From assembly GCF_009765825.1 (NCBI RefSeq), contig NZ_LMUR01000018.1, positions 1,868,633-1,932,632 of the forward strand: DNA of 64,000 nucleotides, in the 5' to 3' direction. The stretch is from Granulicella sp. L60 (GTDB lineage Bacteria > Acidobacteriota > Terriglobia > Terriglobales > Acidobacteriaceae). Shown one piece after another: positions 8,764 to 17,941 of this stretch (position 1 is its first letter; every line of letters starts with the position of its first letter). A model generated the notes under the pieces. That model saw only the letters and a list, made by a program, of their open reading frames with translations, was not told the origin of the DNA and did no database searches. Made by a program: the position numbers and the translations under genes.

Positions 8764-9031
8764 CGTCCACCATTCCCAACTCGTCTCGTTCCTCTTCGGT
8801 CAGCGCGTCTCCCTCGTCGCCCAGCAACTGACGCGCAGCCTCTTCGTCCTGCTTATGAACCAGCAGCCGCGCACGAAACGCCAGTGCCAGCAGGCTATTC
8901 GCGTTCTCTCCCTGCAAAAAGCACTCAATGCCCGCAGACTCGAGCATCCCCTTCGCCATCTGCGCGTTCACCGGCTCGAGAAACTTTCCCACGGTTACAA
9001 ACTTATCCGGATCCATCACAACATCTGTCAT
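8753..9031 (-). CDS. Small DUF2007-type protein
   Basis: The start chosen is the ATG at 9029-9031 (MTDVVMDPDKFVTVGKFLEP), giving 92 residues; the longer frame begins inside the neighbouring gene's end and is low-quality. The pattern VGKFLEPVNAQMAKGMLESAGIECFLQGENANSL matches the DUF2007 putative signal-transducing domain, a ferredoxin-like fold that often reads like a PII-type regulator. The C-terminus is acidic. It overlaps queC by 11 bases and follows the DUF3108 gene by 19 bases, so all three are likely cotranscribed. Function unknown. Confidence 0.8.
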   Translation of the reverse strand: MTDVVMDPDKFVTVGKFLEPVNAQMAKGMLESAGIECFLQGENANSLLALAFRARLLVHKQDEEAARQLLGDEGDALTEEERDELGMVDDER

Positions 9032-9050
9032 CGCCGCTCGCTCACTCGTC

Positions 9051-9926
9051 CTACTTCGTCTCGAACGACTGCAGGTGGAACGTAATCGTCCCCCAGAACA
9101 GCCGAGCCTGAATCTGCACCGGCATATGCCGCGCATCATCCGTATACCAAACCCAGATATGTCCGCGGTTCTTCACAATTCCTTCATCCGCGGTCGGCTC
9201 CACCTTGATCGTCTGGAAGGTTCCCGCAGGCGTTTTGATCTCTTCCTTTGCCTCGACCTTCATCGCAACCGTCACCGTGCGCATCGAGTCCGCAAGAGGG
9301 AACCGGACGCTCTGTCCCACCGCCATCGGCTGCGACGCCGCATAGAAGATCGCCGAGAGCGAATCCGTCACGCAGGCCGGAATCGAAGCCGTCAGATCCT
9401 TCGAAGTCCCCTTCACCAGGTTCTTCTCCGTCTGCCTCTGCTTGCCCTGCGCATAGTCAAAGTTCAGCTCGCTCGAGACCTTGCGCCGGCCCTCCTGCAA
9501 CTGCTTGCTGAAGCCCGTCGAGCAGCCTGTCTTCATATCAAACCCAGACTGAAAGCGATCGACCACCGGAAAGAGCATCGTCACCGCGCCGATCGTATCG
9601 GCCGTAGCCGTAATCTTCTGCACCGTTCCCTGCTGCTCCAGTTGAAACACCGCGGTTCCGGCCGTGAACACACGCCAGTCCACCGTAAACGTCAGCGTCT
9701 GCTTCGCCGGAAACACGTAACCCGGTGGAGGTGGCTGCAGCGTCGGAATCACCACCGGCTGCGGCGCAGGCTTCGGCCCCAGTCCAAGTATCTGCGCTCT
9801 CGCGGCCAGCGAGCCGGAAGAACTCAGAAGCAAAATCATCAACCCCGGGAAAAATCGTTCCAGCTTCAGCAAAGGCAGCACTCGCAGCGGTTTGAAGTTT
9901 TGGTGGGCCGTTCGCACCAGCCCCAC
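9051..9926 (-). CDS. Secreted DUF3108-domain protein
   Basis: The 291-residue product has a hydrophobic N-terminal segment (about 28-45, LMILLLSSSGSLAARAQ) acting as signal or anchor, a Pro-rich spacer and a DUF3108 domain with the usual features LTFTVDWRVFTAGTAVFQLE, DRFQSGFDMKTG, and IWVWYTDDARHMPVQI. DUF3108 proteins are periplasmic beta-rich proteins of unknown function, often near LPS genes. The real start may be a few codons downstream of the first ATG. It is 4 bases from the upstream methyltransferase-like gene. Confidence 0.82.
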   Translation of the reverse strand: MGLVRTAHQNFKPLRVLPLLKLERFFPGLMILLLSSSGSLAARAQILGLGPKPAPQPVVIPTLQPPPPGYVFPAKQTLTFTVDWRVFTAGTAVFQLEQQGTVQKITATADTIGAVTMLFPVVDRFQSGFDMKTGCSTGFSKQLQEGRRKVSSELNFDYAQGKQRQTEKNLVKGTSKDLTASIPACVTDSLSAIFYAASQPMAVGQSVRFPLADSMRTVTVAMKVEAKEEIKTPAGTFQTIKVEPTADEGIVKNRGHIWVWYTDDARHMPVQIQARLFWGTITFHLQSFETK

Positions 9927-9930
9927 GCCT

Positions 9931-10524
9931 TCAGCGCAGACTCCCCATCACCGCGTGGTGATGCAGAAGAAGCCGGACCGCCAGCGCCACATAAATCGCG
10001 CCAGCACCCATGAGAGCATTGTACTCGCGGTGATGCCTCCACTGCTCCGCCGAGAACCTTCCGCCGCTCGCGTTCTCATGTGCGGGAAACTCCGCAGGCG
10101 TCAGTCGTGGCAGCAGCCGTGGAACCTTCGCGGCATACGCATCGAAGTCCGGGAAGTGCTCGCGCAGGTATGTCTCTTCGCTTCGGATCGTAGGCAGATA
10201 GATCACCGCAAAGAGCGCCGTCAGCGCAATCAGGATCACCCAACTCGCCGCCGCCGCCGCAAATCCGAACGCAATCAGCATCGATCCCAGATATAGCGGA
10301 TTCCGCGTATACGCATACGGCCCCGTACGCGTCAGCTCGCGATTCTTCCGAACGTATCCAGCCGCATAGGCCCGCAGCCACACCCCCGGAACCACCAGCA
10401 GCAGGCTCATCAGCATCGTGCGCCACGTCGGCTGCGCCAGCCAAAGAAAGACCGCGGCAAACACAAACCCCAGCGGCACGCGGATACGCCTCGCGATCCT
10501 CTGCCACCTCGTTCTCTCGCTCAC
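9931..10524 (-). CDS. Isoprenylcysteine-carboxymethyltransferase-like membrane protein
   Basis: This 197-residue polytopic protein carries the ICMT/phospholipid methyltransferase signature: VRKNRELTRTGPYAYTRNPLYLGS around residues 58-81 and the later EETYLREHFPDFDAYAAKVPRLLP. Members methylate prenylated or lipid substrates using SAM; in bacteria the substrate is mostly unknown. It overlaps the start region of the heptosyltransferase-like gene's end by 4 bases, so it belongs to the envelope operon and may modify a lipid or lipid-linked sugar (inference). Confidence 0.82.
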   Translation of the reverse strand: MSERTRWQRIARRIRVPLGFVFAAVFLWLAQPTWRTMLMSLLLVVPGVWLRAYAAGYVRKNRELTRTGPYAYTRNPLYLGSMLIAFGFAAAAASWVILIALTALFAVIYLPTIRSEETYLREHFPDFDAYAAKVPRLLPRLTPAEFPAHENASGGRFSAEQWRHHREYNALMGAGAIYVALAVRLLLHHHAVMGSLR

Positions 10525-11663
10525 GCCTTCACCGTATCCTGTCCGGCACGCAGCAGCGCGAACGCCGCCTCCGTCACCTCTTCTACCCTAATCTGCATCA
10601 GCCCCTGCTCCGTCTCCGCCCGCCGCGAGTGATCTCTCCTGCTCGAACCGTGCCGCAGCACCCGCACCCTGTCTTCCCTCATCCCATAAGGCCCATTGCG
10701 CTCTGGATCCGTCGGCCCAAACAGCCCCACCACCGGCCTGCCTAACGCCGCCGCAAGATGCAGCGGTCCCGTATCTCCCGCAATCACCACACGCGCCCTT
10801 CGCGTCAACGCAATCATCTGCCCGACAGAGCAGGGAACCACCACCGCCGCTCCACCACTAGCCTCCACCACGCGCCGCGCCGCCTCATCCTCCGCCGAAG
10901 CTGCATTCACCAGCGTCCGAAACCCAGCCTGCCCCAGTTCCGCCGCCACCGCACCATATCGCTCCGCCGGCCATTGCTTCGCGCCCCATCCAGCCGTCGG
11001 CGCCATCAGCGCGAACCCATCCCCAGACTTCTCCACCAACTCATCGCACCATAGCTCCGCTGCCGCATCCACTGGCAGCATCACCTTCGCAGGCCGCAAC
11101 ACCTCGCCCACAGCCCCGCCCAGCAACTCGCAGCCCTGCTCCACCACATGCGCCGCCTCCACCTTCACCCGCAGTCCATAAAGCCACGCCGCCGCAGCCT
11201 CCCGAGGCTCCGCCAGCCCCGCAAAGACTCCCGCTCCCGCCATCCGTCCTATCACCGCCGACCGTATCGCCCCTTGCATATCCACGCAGACGTCATACTG
11301 CGCCCCTCGCAGATCCTTCCGCAGCCCGCGAATATCTACCATCGTCGACACCGCCAGCGGTCTCTTCTTCCACTCCCGCGTCGGCACCGAGATCCACCTG
11401 TCGATCAGAGGTCTTCTCTCATCGCGCTGGGAAAACCTCCACTCCGGATCATGAATCTCCGGCTGAGCCTCCAGCAGCTCGCTCCACCTCGGCTCAATCG
11501 CCCAGTCGATCTGCCACTCCGGATGCCGCTCCCGCAACGCCGTCACCGCAGGCATCGCGTGGAGCACGTCTCCCATCGCGCCAATCCGCACAATCAAAAC
11601 GCGCAGAGGACGACCCTCCCGCTCTTCACCCGTGCTCTGTGACAACCTGGATTCCGTGGTCAA
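10521..11663 (-). CDS. Glycosyltransferase family 9, heptosyltransferase-like
   Basis: This 380-residue protein matches LPS heptosyltransferases (WaaC type): an N-terminal VLIVRIGAMGDVLHAMPAV segment and a C-terminal donor site with VVIAGDTGPLHLAAALGRPVVGLFGPTDP. It would add heptose or a similar sugar to the Kdo core at the inner membrane. lpxK and waaA follow upstream on the same strand, separated by the palindromic element at 11701. The specific acceptor cannot be told from sequence, so I give no symbol. Confidence 0.9.
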   Translation of the reverse strand: MTTESRLSQSTGEEREGRPLRVLIVRIGAMGDVLHAMPAVTALRERHPEWQIDWAIEPRWSELLEAQPEIHDPEWRFSQRDERRPLIDRWISVPTREWKKRPLAVSTMVDIRGLRKDLRGAQYDVCVDMQGAIRSAVIGRMAGAGVFAGLAEPREAAAAWLYGLRVKVEAAHVVEQGCELLGGAVGEVLRPAKVMLPVDAAAELWCDELVEKSGDGFALMAPTAGWGAKQWPAERYGAVAAELGQAGFRTLVNAASAEDEAARRVVEASGGAAVVVPCSVGQMIALTRRARVVIAGDTGPLHLAAALGRPVVGLFGPTDPERNGPYGMREDRVRVLRHGSSRRDHSRRAETEQGLMQIRVEEVTEAAFALLRAGQDTVKA

Positions 11664-11700
11664 GCGTTCATTTTCTCACGCACGAAGACATGAAGACATG

Positions 11701-11886
11701 TCCTGCCGGACGAGCCGCTTACTCAGCGGGAGGTCACTTCGTGACGTGTATACCTTGCCGTGGTGCCACGCGCACTCTATTCCTCCCGATGGTCGGAATC
11801 TAAAGCCGACCAACGGGAGGACCAACCGAAGGAGTACACAAGTCACGAAGTGACCACCCTCCGTGCAGGAGGCCCGTCCGGTAGGA
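11701..11886. repeat. Nested-palindrome element, copy A (full length)
   Basis: The element has three nested arms: outer TCCTGCCGGACG/CGTCCGGTAGGA, middle GGTCACTTCGTGAC/GTCACGAAGTGACC and inner ATGGTCGG...CCGACCAACGGGAG. It fills the gap between the heptosyltransferase-like gene and lpxK. No protein is encoded; peptides with SHEVT or RSLRDL motifs predicted across such copies are artefacts. It is the near twin of copy E at 56351. Confidence 0.9.
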
Positions 11887-11894
11887 CACGCTTA

Positions 11895-12923
11895 TCACCG
11901 CCTCCGTCGATCCAGCCTGTCCACCATCGAAACCAGCTGCGCCAGCGCATCCTGCTCCTCCACCAACTCCACATGCAGCCGCGCCACCACCACCGGCCCT
12001 ACCGTCGCCAGCTTGTCCCGCATCGGCGGCGTCAACTTCACCGCATCCTTCTCCGTCGTCACCCACCCGTTCGCACCCACCCGCCGAGCCTCGCGCAGCA
12101 GCCGCGCCACATCCTCATCTTTGTAAACATGATGGTCCGCAAACCTCACCACCGCCGCTGGCTCATACCCCTCAGCCGCCAGCATCCCGGTAAAGTTCGC
12201 TGGCCTCGCAATCCCGCAAAACGCCAGCGGCACCGTCGGCAGCGCCACCCCACCACCCTCCCCCAGGCTCAACGTCCTCCGCACCACCCATATCGCGGGC
12301 GGGCGAGTTCCTTCAAACAATCCCGCCACCACGCTCCGCAGCCCCTCCGCCTCGTCCTCCCGCACCACCACCACATGTGCCCTTGCCAGCTCCGACAGCG
12401 GCTCCCGCAGATTCCCCGCCGGCAGCAGCCTGTCCTCCACATCCTCCAACGTCAACAGCACAATATCGATATCGCGAGCCAGCCGCCTATGCTGAAACCC
12501 ATCGTCCAGCAGATGCACCACCATCCTCTCGCTCGGCTCACCCTGCTCCGCCATCACTCCCGCGCGAAAGCGATCCGCCCCCACGTACACTGGCACGCCC
12601 GACCGCTGCGCCAACAGCACCGGTTCGTCTCCATGCCACCGCGCATCGTCAAACGGCTCCACCCTCGCCACCGCGCCCGAGCTCCGCTTATACCCCCGCG
12701 TCAAAATCCTCACTGCATACCCGCGCCGCCGCAGAATCTGCGCCAGCATCAGCACCACCGGAGTCTTTCCCGCACCCCCGGCCGACACGCTGCCCACGCT
12801 GATCACCGGGCTCTCCAGCCTGCTCTGCTTCAGCCATCCCCGCCGAAACATCTCACGCTTCGCCGCCAGCACCGCGCCATATAGCGGAGCCAGAGGAAGC
12901 AGCAACGGCCTGCGCACCTTCAT
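11895..12923 (-). CDS. lpxK: Tetraacyldisaccharide 4'-kinase
   Basis: LpxK phosphorylates the 4' position of the lipid A disaccharide at the inner membrane. The 342-residue protein has an N-terminal hydrophobic stretch, the P-loop region VGSVSAGGAGKTPVVLML, the RILTRGYKR segment, HLLDDGFQHRRLARDIDIVL and FADHHVYKDED. The length is typical. It overlaps waaA by 4 bases, a common lipid A pair. Confidence 0.95.
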   Translation of the reverse strand: MKVRRPLLLPLAPLYGAVLAAKREMFRRGWLKQSRLESPVISVGSVSAGGAGKTPVVLMLAQILRRRGYAVRILTRGYKRSSGAVARVEPFDDARWHGDEPVLLAQRSGVPVYVGADRFRAGVMAEQGEPSERMVVHLLDDGFQHRRLARDIDIVLLTLEDVEDRLLPAGNLREPLSELARAHVVVVREDEAEGLRSVVAGLFEGTRPPAIWVVRRTLSLGEGGGVALPTVPLAFCGIARPANFTGMLAAEGYEPAAVVRFADHHVYKDEDVARLLREARRVGANGWVTTEKDAVKLTPPMRDKLATVGPVVVARLHVELVEEQDALAQLVSMVDRLDRRRR

Positions 12924-14221
12924 CGCCCCGCCCCATGCAACAAACCCATAAGCTCCCGCACCGTCCGCTCCGTAGCCCCCGCCTGCGCCTCATACACCCC
13001 GCGCCCGCGCTCACCAACCGCCTTCGCCGCCTCACGATCCGTCAACAGCTCCACCAACGTCCTCGCCAAATCCTCCCCATCCTTCACGATCCGAATCCCA
13101 CCCGCAGCCCTCATCCGTTCCACCACATCCCGAAAGTTTTCATACGAAGCACCCATCACCACCGGCACCCCAAACTGCGCAGGCTCCAGCGGATTATGCC
13201 CACCCTTCGCCACCAGGCTTCCACCCACAAACGCCACATCCGCCAACCCATACACCGCCGCCAGATCCCCAATCGTATCCAACAGAATATTCCCGCCCGG
13301 TTTTACAGGCTGAGCCGTTCCCGCAATCAACTCGGTTGCGCGCACCGTGCCGAACTCCTCGCTCATTGAGTAAACCAGATCGAAACGCTCTGGATGACGA
13401 GGAGCCAGCACAAGTACCGTGCCCGGCACAGTCCTTGCAACCTCACTGCATGCATGAATCAGTACCGACTCTTCAAACTCATTCTTCGTCCCGACCGTAC
13501 TCCCCGCAACGATCACCCGCCGCTTGCCTACCGCCTCCCGAATCAACTCCGCCACCCGACTCTGCTTCGGCGCCCGCACGTCATACTTCAAATTCCCCAC
13601 CGCCCGCACCCTCTCCACGCGAGCACCCATCTCCACCAGCCGCCGCGCATCCTCCTCACTCTGCGCCAGAAACAGCCCCACCCGCCGCAGCATCCGTCCC
13701 CACACCCCACGCACCCTCACGCCACGCGCAAACGACCGATCGCTCACCCTCGCATTCGCCACCGCCACCGGAATCCCCGCCCTCTCGCACTCCACCAGCA
13801 TCCTCGGCCACAACTCGCTCTCCATCAGCACCAGCATCTTCGGCCGCAGCGCCTTCAGATAAGCCCTCACCGCCCAGCCCAGATCCAGCGGATAAAAAAA
13901 CACCCGCTCCATCCCAAACCGCTCTTTAGCCAAAGCCTGCCCCGTCGCAGTCGTCGTCGAAACCACCACCACCCACCCATCCCCCAGCGCCGCCGACAAC
14001 TCCGCCACTAACCGCGTAGCCGCCAGCACCTCACCCACGCTCACCGCATGAACCCACACCACCTGTTTCCCCGCCACCACCGCCCGCAACGCCGCCGGAA
14101 CCACCCCCAGCCGCCCCCGCAGCCCCGCACGATATCGCCCGCTCGTCGCCATCCGCGCCAGCCAGTACGGAGAGCCCAGCACCAGCGCCGCCAGCAGGAG
14201 CCAGCTATACCCGATCATCAC
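12920..14221 (-). CDS. waaA: 3-deoxy-D-manno-octulosonic acid transferase
   Basis: WaaA (KdtA) transfers Kdo to lipid IVA. The 433-residue GT-B protein begins with a membrane anchor (MIGYSWLLLAALVLGSPYW), then WVHAVSVGEVLAA, LMESELWPRM, a donor-site region AGSTVGTKNEFEE and FVGGSLVAKGGHNPLEPAQFG. It is first in the waaA-lpxK pair, and the ATGA overlap couples the two. Confidence 0.95.
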   Translation of the reverse strand: MMIGYSWLLLAALVLGSPYWLARMATSGRYRAGLRGRLGVVPAALRAVVAGKQVVWVHAVSVGEVLAATRLVAELSAALGDGWVVVVSTTTATGQALAKERFGMERVFFYPLDLGWAVRAYLKALRPKMLVLMESELWPRMLVECERAGIPVAVANARVSDRSFARGVRVRGVWGRMLRRVGLFLAQSEEDARRLVEMGARVERVRAVGNLKYDVRAPKQSRVAELIREAVGKRRVIVAGSTVGTKNEFEESVLIHACSEVARTVPGTVLVLAPRHPERFDLVYSMSEEFGTVRATELIAGTAQPVKPGGNILLDTIGDLAAVYGLADVAFVGGSLVAKGGHNPLEPAQFGVPVVMGASYENFRDVVERMRAAGGIRIVKDGEDLARTLVELLTDREAAKAVGERGRGVYEAQAGATERTVRELMGLLHGAGR

Positions 14222-14259
14222 GTCGTCTGGACCTCGCTTTACCTTGTGCGCCAGCGAAG

Positions 14260-14970
14260 ATGATAATCAACTTGGCCATGAAGTCCCACCCCTTCTCCGG
14301 AAATTCGTTTCTACTAGTAACGACAGTCTTTCTTCTCACGGCCTATGCACACGCCGCCGACAAAAAAGCGCCACCCGCAAAATCCGCCAACCAGTACACC
14401 GTCTTCGACGCCCATCCCAAAGAACAAGTCACCGTCGCCGCCGACCCCTGCGACGATCCCAAAGACTGCGACTTCTTCCGCCTCCCCTACATCGAACACG
14501 GCTTCATTCCCATCCGTGTCGTCTTCACCAACGACAGCGATGCCGCTCTCTCCCTCGACGACGCCCGCATCCAGTTCATCTCCGTCAACAACGACGTCAT
14601 CCCCGCCGCCACCCTCGACGACATCCAGCGCCGCCTCTTCTCCACCAAATCCGCCGTCGGCAAAAAAATCCCACTCCCCATGCCTCTGCCGCCCATCACC
14701 TTGCACGGCAAGCCCATGGACAAGCGAGTCACCCAGGACGACGCAGACTTCGGCTTCAACAGCACCATCGTCAACCCCCACAGCACGCTCGCCGGATACC
14801 TCTTCTACGACGTCCGCGAACTCGACGACCCAGCCCTCAAAGGCGCCTCCCTCTACGTCAAGATGGTCCACACCCTTGACGGCAAAAAGCAACTCTTCTC
14901 CTTCACCATCCCCTTCGACAAATGGCTCGCCGCCCAACCTGCCGCCAAACCCGCTACCCCGTCAAAATAA
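14260..14970 (+). CDS. Secreted protein of unknown function
   Basis: A signal peptide (FLLVTTVFLLTAYAHA) is followed by a ~205-residue mature protein. The start could be 14260 or the later ATG at 14278 (MKSHPFSGN); neither has a strong Shine-Dalgarno. The mature part has beta-rich segments (IPIRVVFTNDSDAALSLDDARIQFI; FNSTIVNPHSTLAGYLFYDV) of the kind seen in periplasmic immunoglobulin-like domains that stabilise surface proteins. No family is recognised. It is divergent from waaA and followed by a short repeat. Confidence 0.75.
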   Translation: MIINLAMKSHPFSGNSFLLVTTVFLLTAYAHAADKKAPPAKSANQYTVFDAHPKEQVTVAADPCDDPKDCDFFRLPYIEHGFIPIRVVFTNDSDAALSLDDARIQFISVNNDVIPAATLDDIQRRLFSTKSAVGKKIPLPMPLPPITLHGKPMDKRVTQDDADFGFNSTIVNPHSTLAGYLFYDVRELDDPALKGASLYVKMVHTLDGKKQLFSFTIPFDKWLAAQPAAKPATPSK

Positions 14971-14987
14971 TCCCCTTTTGCTTGTCC

Positions 14988-15024
14988 CTTTGTTTGTCAT
15001 CCCGTAGGGATCTGCTGTTGCCTT
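14988..15024. repeat. TTTGTTTGTCATCCC-type repeat, copy 1
   Basis: TTTGTTTGTCATCCCGTAGGGATCTGC is followed by TTGC-rich sequence. The same unit recurs at 24088, 30708, 30771 and 30902. CCCGTAGGG is a small palindrome. Confidence 0.8.
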
Positions 15025-15107
15025 TGCCGTTGCGTGTCCCTCCGTCTGTCCTTAGCAGGGATCTACTGCTCCTAACCACATCGACTAATCTGTAACCACA
15101 CCAAAAC

Positions 15108-15617
15108 ATGCAAACCGACCTCAACCTCCGCCCCGCCACCCCCTCCGACGTCCCCCAGATCCTCGCCTTCATCCGCGCCCTCGCCGCCTACGAGCGCGAG
15201 CCCGACGCAGTCCTCGCCACCGAGGCCGATCTCCTCCGCGACGGCTTCGGCGAAACCAAACGCTTCCACTGCATCATCGCCGACCTCACCATCGACACCC
15301 ACACCACCCCCGCCGGCTTCGCCCTCTACTTCTACAACTACTCCACCTGGCGCGGCCACGCCGGAATCTATCTCGAAGACCTCTACGTCAGCCCTGAGCA
15401 TCGCGGGAAGGGAATCGGCAAAGCCCTCCTCGTCCGCGTCGCCGCCCTCGCCGTCGCCGAAGGCTGCCCCCGCTACGAGTGGAGCGTCCTCGACTGGAAC
15501 CAGCCCTCCATCGACTTCTACCACTCCCTCGGCGCCGTCATGAAGACCGAGTGGAAGGGTATGCAAGTCTCCGGCGAAGCCCTCACCGCCCTCGGCGCTC
15601 AATCAAAAGAAAAATAG
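15108..15617 (+). CDS. GNAT-family N-acetyltransferase
   Basis: The 169-residue protein has the GNAT acetyl-CoA motif A region LYVSPEHRGKGIGKALLVRVAAL (about 90-112) and motif B YEWSVLDWNQPSIDFYHSLGA. The N-terminus LNLRPATPSDVPQILAFIRAL is typical. It resembles diamine/spermidine acetyltransferase-like enzymes (family level), but the substrate is unknown. It stands alone between two intergenic gaps. Confidence 0.88.
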   Translation: MQTDLNLRPATPSDVPQILAFIRALAAYEREPDAVLATEADLLRDGFGETKRFHCIIADLTIDTHTTPAGFALYFYNYSTWRGHAGIYLEDLYVSPEHRGKGIGKALLVRVAALAVAEGCPRYEWSVLDWNQPSIDFYHSLGAVMKTEWKGMQVSGEALTALGAQSKEK

Positions 15618-15659
15618 GGTCTCGATCCGAAATTGATTTAAACGAAAAGAAGTTAAACG

Positions 15660-15687
15660 AAAAAAGCAGGAGCACCCTCGCCCCTGC
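15660..15687 (-). terminator. Rho-independent terminator of the PEP-CTERM gene
   Basis: On the minus strand GCAGG...CCTGC (arms 15666-15670 and 15683-15687) is followed by six T, immediately after the stop at 15710. Confidence 0.75.
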
Positions 15688-15709
15688 CTCTCTTCGTAGA
15701 ACACTCCAG

Positions 15710-16468
15710 CTATGCGTTGGACTGCATAAAGCGTTGCTTCCCCTTGCGCGCCAGCACCGCGATCAAACCAGGCAGGCCAGTACCCAGCAACAGCAGCGAA
15801 CCCGGCTCCGGAACCGGAGACGTCTCAACCGAGACCGAAAGCGCCTGGCCTTCGTTATCCGGCTCCAGCTTCGTCGAACCGAAGGAATCGCTGATCTCGT
15901 AGTCCAGGCCGACACCGGGAACCACACCATTGCTCCACAGATCGGCCGTGAATCCACCGGCTATATCGAAAGCCAATCCATAGATGTCCAGCACGCCGCC
16001 CGAGAACGGATAGCCCGGAGGTCCACCCGGCGTGTCGGGAGGGCACACCAGCGGCGAGTTTCCATCCGCATAGAACAAGTTGTCATACGAGAACCCGGCC
16101 TCCGTAAACGCAGGCGCCGGAAACGGCGGCGGTCCCGAAGGAGCAACCGTAGGCTCTAGCCCCGTAATCGCGCCCGAGAAGTTCGCGCCAGCGTTCGCGT
16201 CCGAAAAGTAACCGCTGATGCCGGTGATCACCTCGGTGCCGGCAGTCCCTGTCGGCGCAACCGTGATCGTGCCCGACGCTGTAATACCATTGCCGTTCAC
16301 ATTGAAGACGTACGAGTCGGCCCGAGCCGTCTGCGTACCGGCAAGAGCTCCAGCCAACACAAGCAGGGCAGGAAGAATAACGTTTGAGCGTAACGCTGCG
16401 TGTATTGAAGACGCGCTCCCGGATGTCCATGCCGACGAAGACGTACCTTTGCTGAATGCAATTTTCAT
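15710..16468 (-). CDS. PEP-CTERM sorting-domain protein
   Basis: A 252-residue secreted protein. A hydrophobic segment (VILPALLVLAGALAGTQTARA) acts as signal, then a beta-rich domain starting DSYVFNVNGNGITASGTITV, with GYFSDANAGANFSGAITG; the C-terminus is a PEP-CTERM sorting signal: VPEPGSLLLLGTG, a hydrophobic helix and a basic tail (RKGKQRF). PEP-CTERM proteins are processed by exosortase at the cell surface; no exosortase gene is in this window. It has its own terminator and stands alone. Confidence 0.88.
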   Translation of the reverse strand: MKIAFSKGTSSSAWTSGSASSIHAALRSNVILPALLVLAGALAGTQTARADSYVFNVNGNGITASGTITVAPTGTAGTEVITGISGYFSDANAGANFSGAITGLEPTVAPSGPPPFPAPAFTEAGFSYDNLFYADGNSPLVCPPDTPGGPPGYPFSGGVLDIYGLAFDIAGGFTADLWSNGVVPGVGLDYEISDSFGSTKLEPDNEGQALSVSVETSPVPEPGSLLLLGTGLPGLIAVLARKGKQRFMQSNA

Positions 16469-16714
16469 GATTGCCCTCTGAAGATAGAAGTTGTTAGGGG
16501 CCCAGGAGTCGTGAAGGAAGCCAGCCTACCATAGTCCGGCATGGCTGGGCGCGAAGCCATCGTGAAGATCTACCAATTCTTTCGTAACACGAGCGCGTGC
16601 AATCGCCAGGGTAGTAACTACCATCGCCTCAGGCAAACGATTCCATGAGAAAGCGTTGTCCGCAAAGTCAGTCTCGAAGTTGCCGAAAAGAGGCGCCTCC
16701 ACAGATCATGTGAA

Positions 16715-17941
16715 CTACTGTCCAACTCGCCATGGCGAAGTTGTTGTCCAGCTTTGCAGCTCTTTCTTGGCCCAGTCATTCGACTTTCCCGTATGGCAGC
16801 TCGTGCATGGGTTCGGCACATTCGAACTCTCCGTCAGGTTCGGCGTTATGAAGCGGAACGTATGCGCATGCACAAAATTGTCCTTGATCGTTGCTTCAAT
16901 CTTCGGCATGTGACAGGCCACGCACTCGCTCCCGGCGCTTCCCTCTGCGTGATGCGTATGGGCACTCACCCCGCCTTTCAGGCCCGCCGGATTCTGCATC
17001 TCCGCCGCATGGCAGCTCAGGCACAGTGCACTTCCCGGCAGCTTCAGGCTCGCCACATTCGCGTTACTGTGAACGTCGTGACAATCAAAGCACCGCAGTT
17101 CGCGGTGATACATGTTGCTCTGTACAAAATCATTGCCCTGCATCCGGTTCTTATGCGCCGTAAGATCGGCATATTGGTAGAAGTTGGTCACGCCAGGCCT
17201 CAGGTCTTCCAGCTTCCATACATCAGCCAGCCGCTGCCCCGGCAGATACCCCACCGGCCAGTCATACACCTTGCCATCGATCGAAGCGGCTACCGGGCGG
17301 CCCTGGCTATGACACTGAATACAGGTATCGTTCCCGCGCACATAGTCCAACGTCTCGGGGTTCACGATGTTCTGCTTTGTTGGATGCGCGACATGCAAGC
17401 TTCCCGGTCCGTGACACTTCTCACAGCCCACATTCCACTCCGTGACGGTTTTGGTGGCAATGTCATAGTTGACCGAGTGGCAACCGTCGCACGTCGGCCC
17501 TGTCGGTCGATCAAAGTTGCTGGGGCCATAGAACGGCAACCACCAGTCCGTCCCATTCTCCGCGTGATACGGCAACCACCGACTCTTCGCAATGTCCCAC
17601 TGTGCAGGCAGCGGAAAGTAGTCATCGCCGCGCCTCGTAAAGTACCGCTGTTTCCACAGGCTGCCGTAGACGAACGCAACCTCATCCAGTCCGAACGTTC
17701 GCGCCGGGTCTGCCTTTGTGAAGTCCCCGAGTACAGCCTCAGGATGCGTCTTCGGGTTGCGGACGACATTCGCCATCGGGGTGTCTTTCCATCCCTTGAA
17801 CTCTCTCTCGTGGCAACGCTCGCAGCTCGCCGACCCGATAAACTTCGCCTTTGCTTGCTGTGCAAAGGTGCTGGGCGCCAATAGAACGAGAAGGGCCAAA
17901 CCCGCGAACAACGGCCCAATGGAATATTTTCCCAAGCTCAC
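16715..17941 (-). CDS. Octaheme c-type cytochrome
   Basis: After a signal peptide (residues 1-27) the 408-residue protein has eight CxxCH haem-attachment motifs: CERCH, CDGCH, CEKCH, CIQCH, CFDCH, CLSCH, CVACH and CTSCH, plus many extra His that can serve as distal ligands. It would be periplasmic and handle multi-electron transfer, in the cytochrome c554/octaheme family. The partner reductase or oxidase is not in the window. It is divergent from trmFO and has no downstream partner. Confidence 0.9.
   Translation of the reverse strand: MSLGKYSIGPLFAGLALLVLLAPSTFAQQAKAKFIGSASCERCHEREFKGWKDTPMANVVRNPKTHPEAVLGDFTKADPARTFGLDEVAFVYGSLWKQRYFTRRGDDYFPLPAQWDIAKSRWLPYHAENGTDWWLPFYGPSNFDRPTGPTCDGCHSVNYDIATKTVTEWNVGCEKCHGPGSLHVAHPTKQNIVNPETLDYVRGNDTCIQCHSQGRPVAASIDGKVYDWPVGYLPGQRLADVWKLEDLRPGVTNFYQYADLTAHKNRMQGNDFVQSNMYHRELRCFDCHDVHSNANVASLKLPGSALCLSCHAAEMQNPAGLKGGVSAHTHHAEGSAGSECVACHMPKIEATIKDNFVHAHTFRFITPNLTESSNVPNPCTSCHTGKSNDWAKKELQSWTTTSPWRVGQ

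Noticed and set aside
11760..12884. Long plus-strand frame through lpxK
   Set aside because: His/Arg/Gln-rich shadow of lpxK that starts in the palindromic element.
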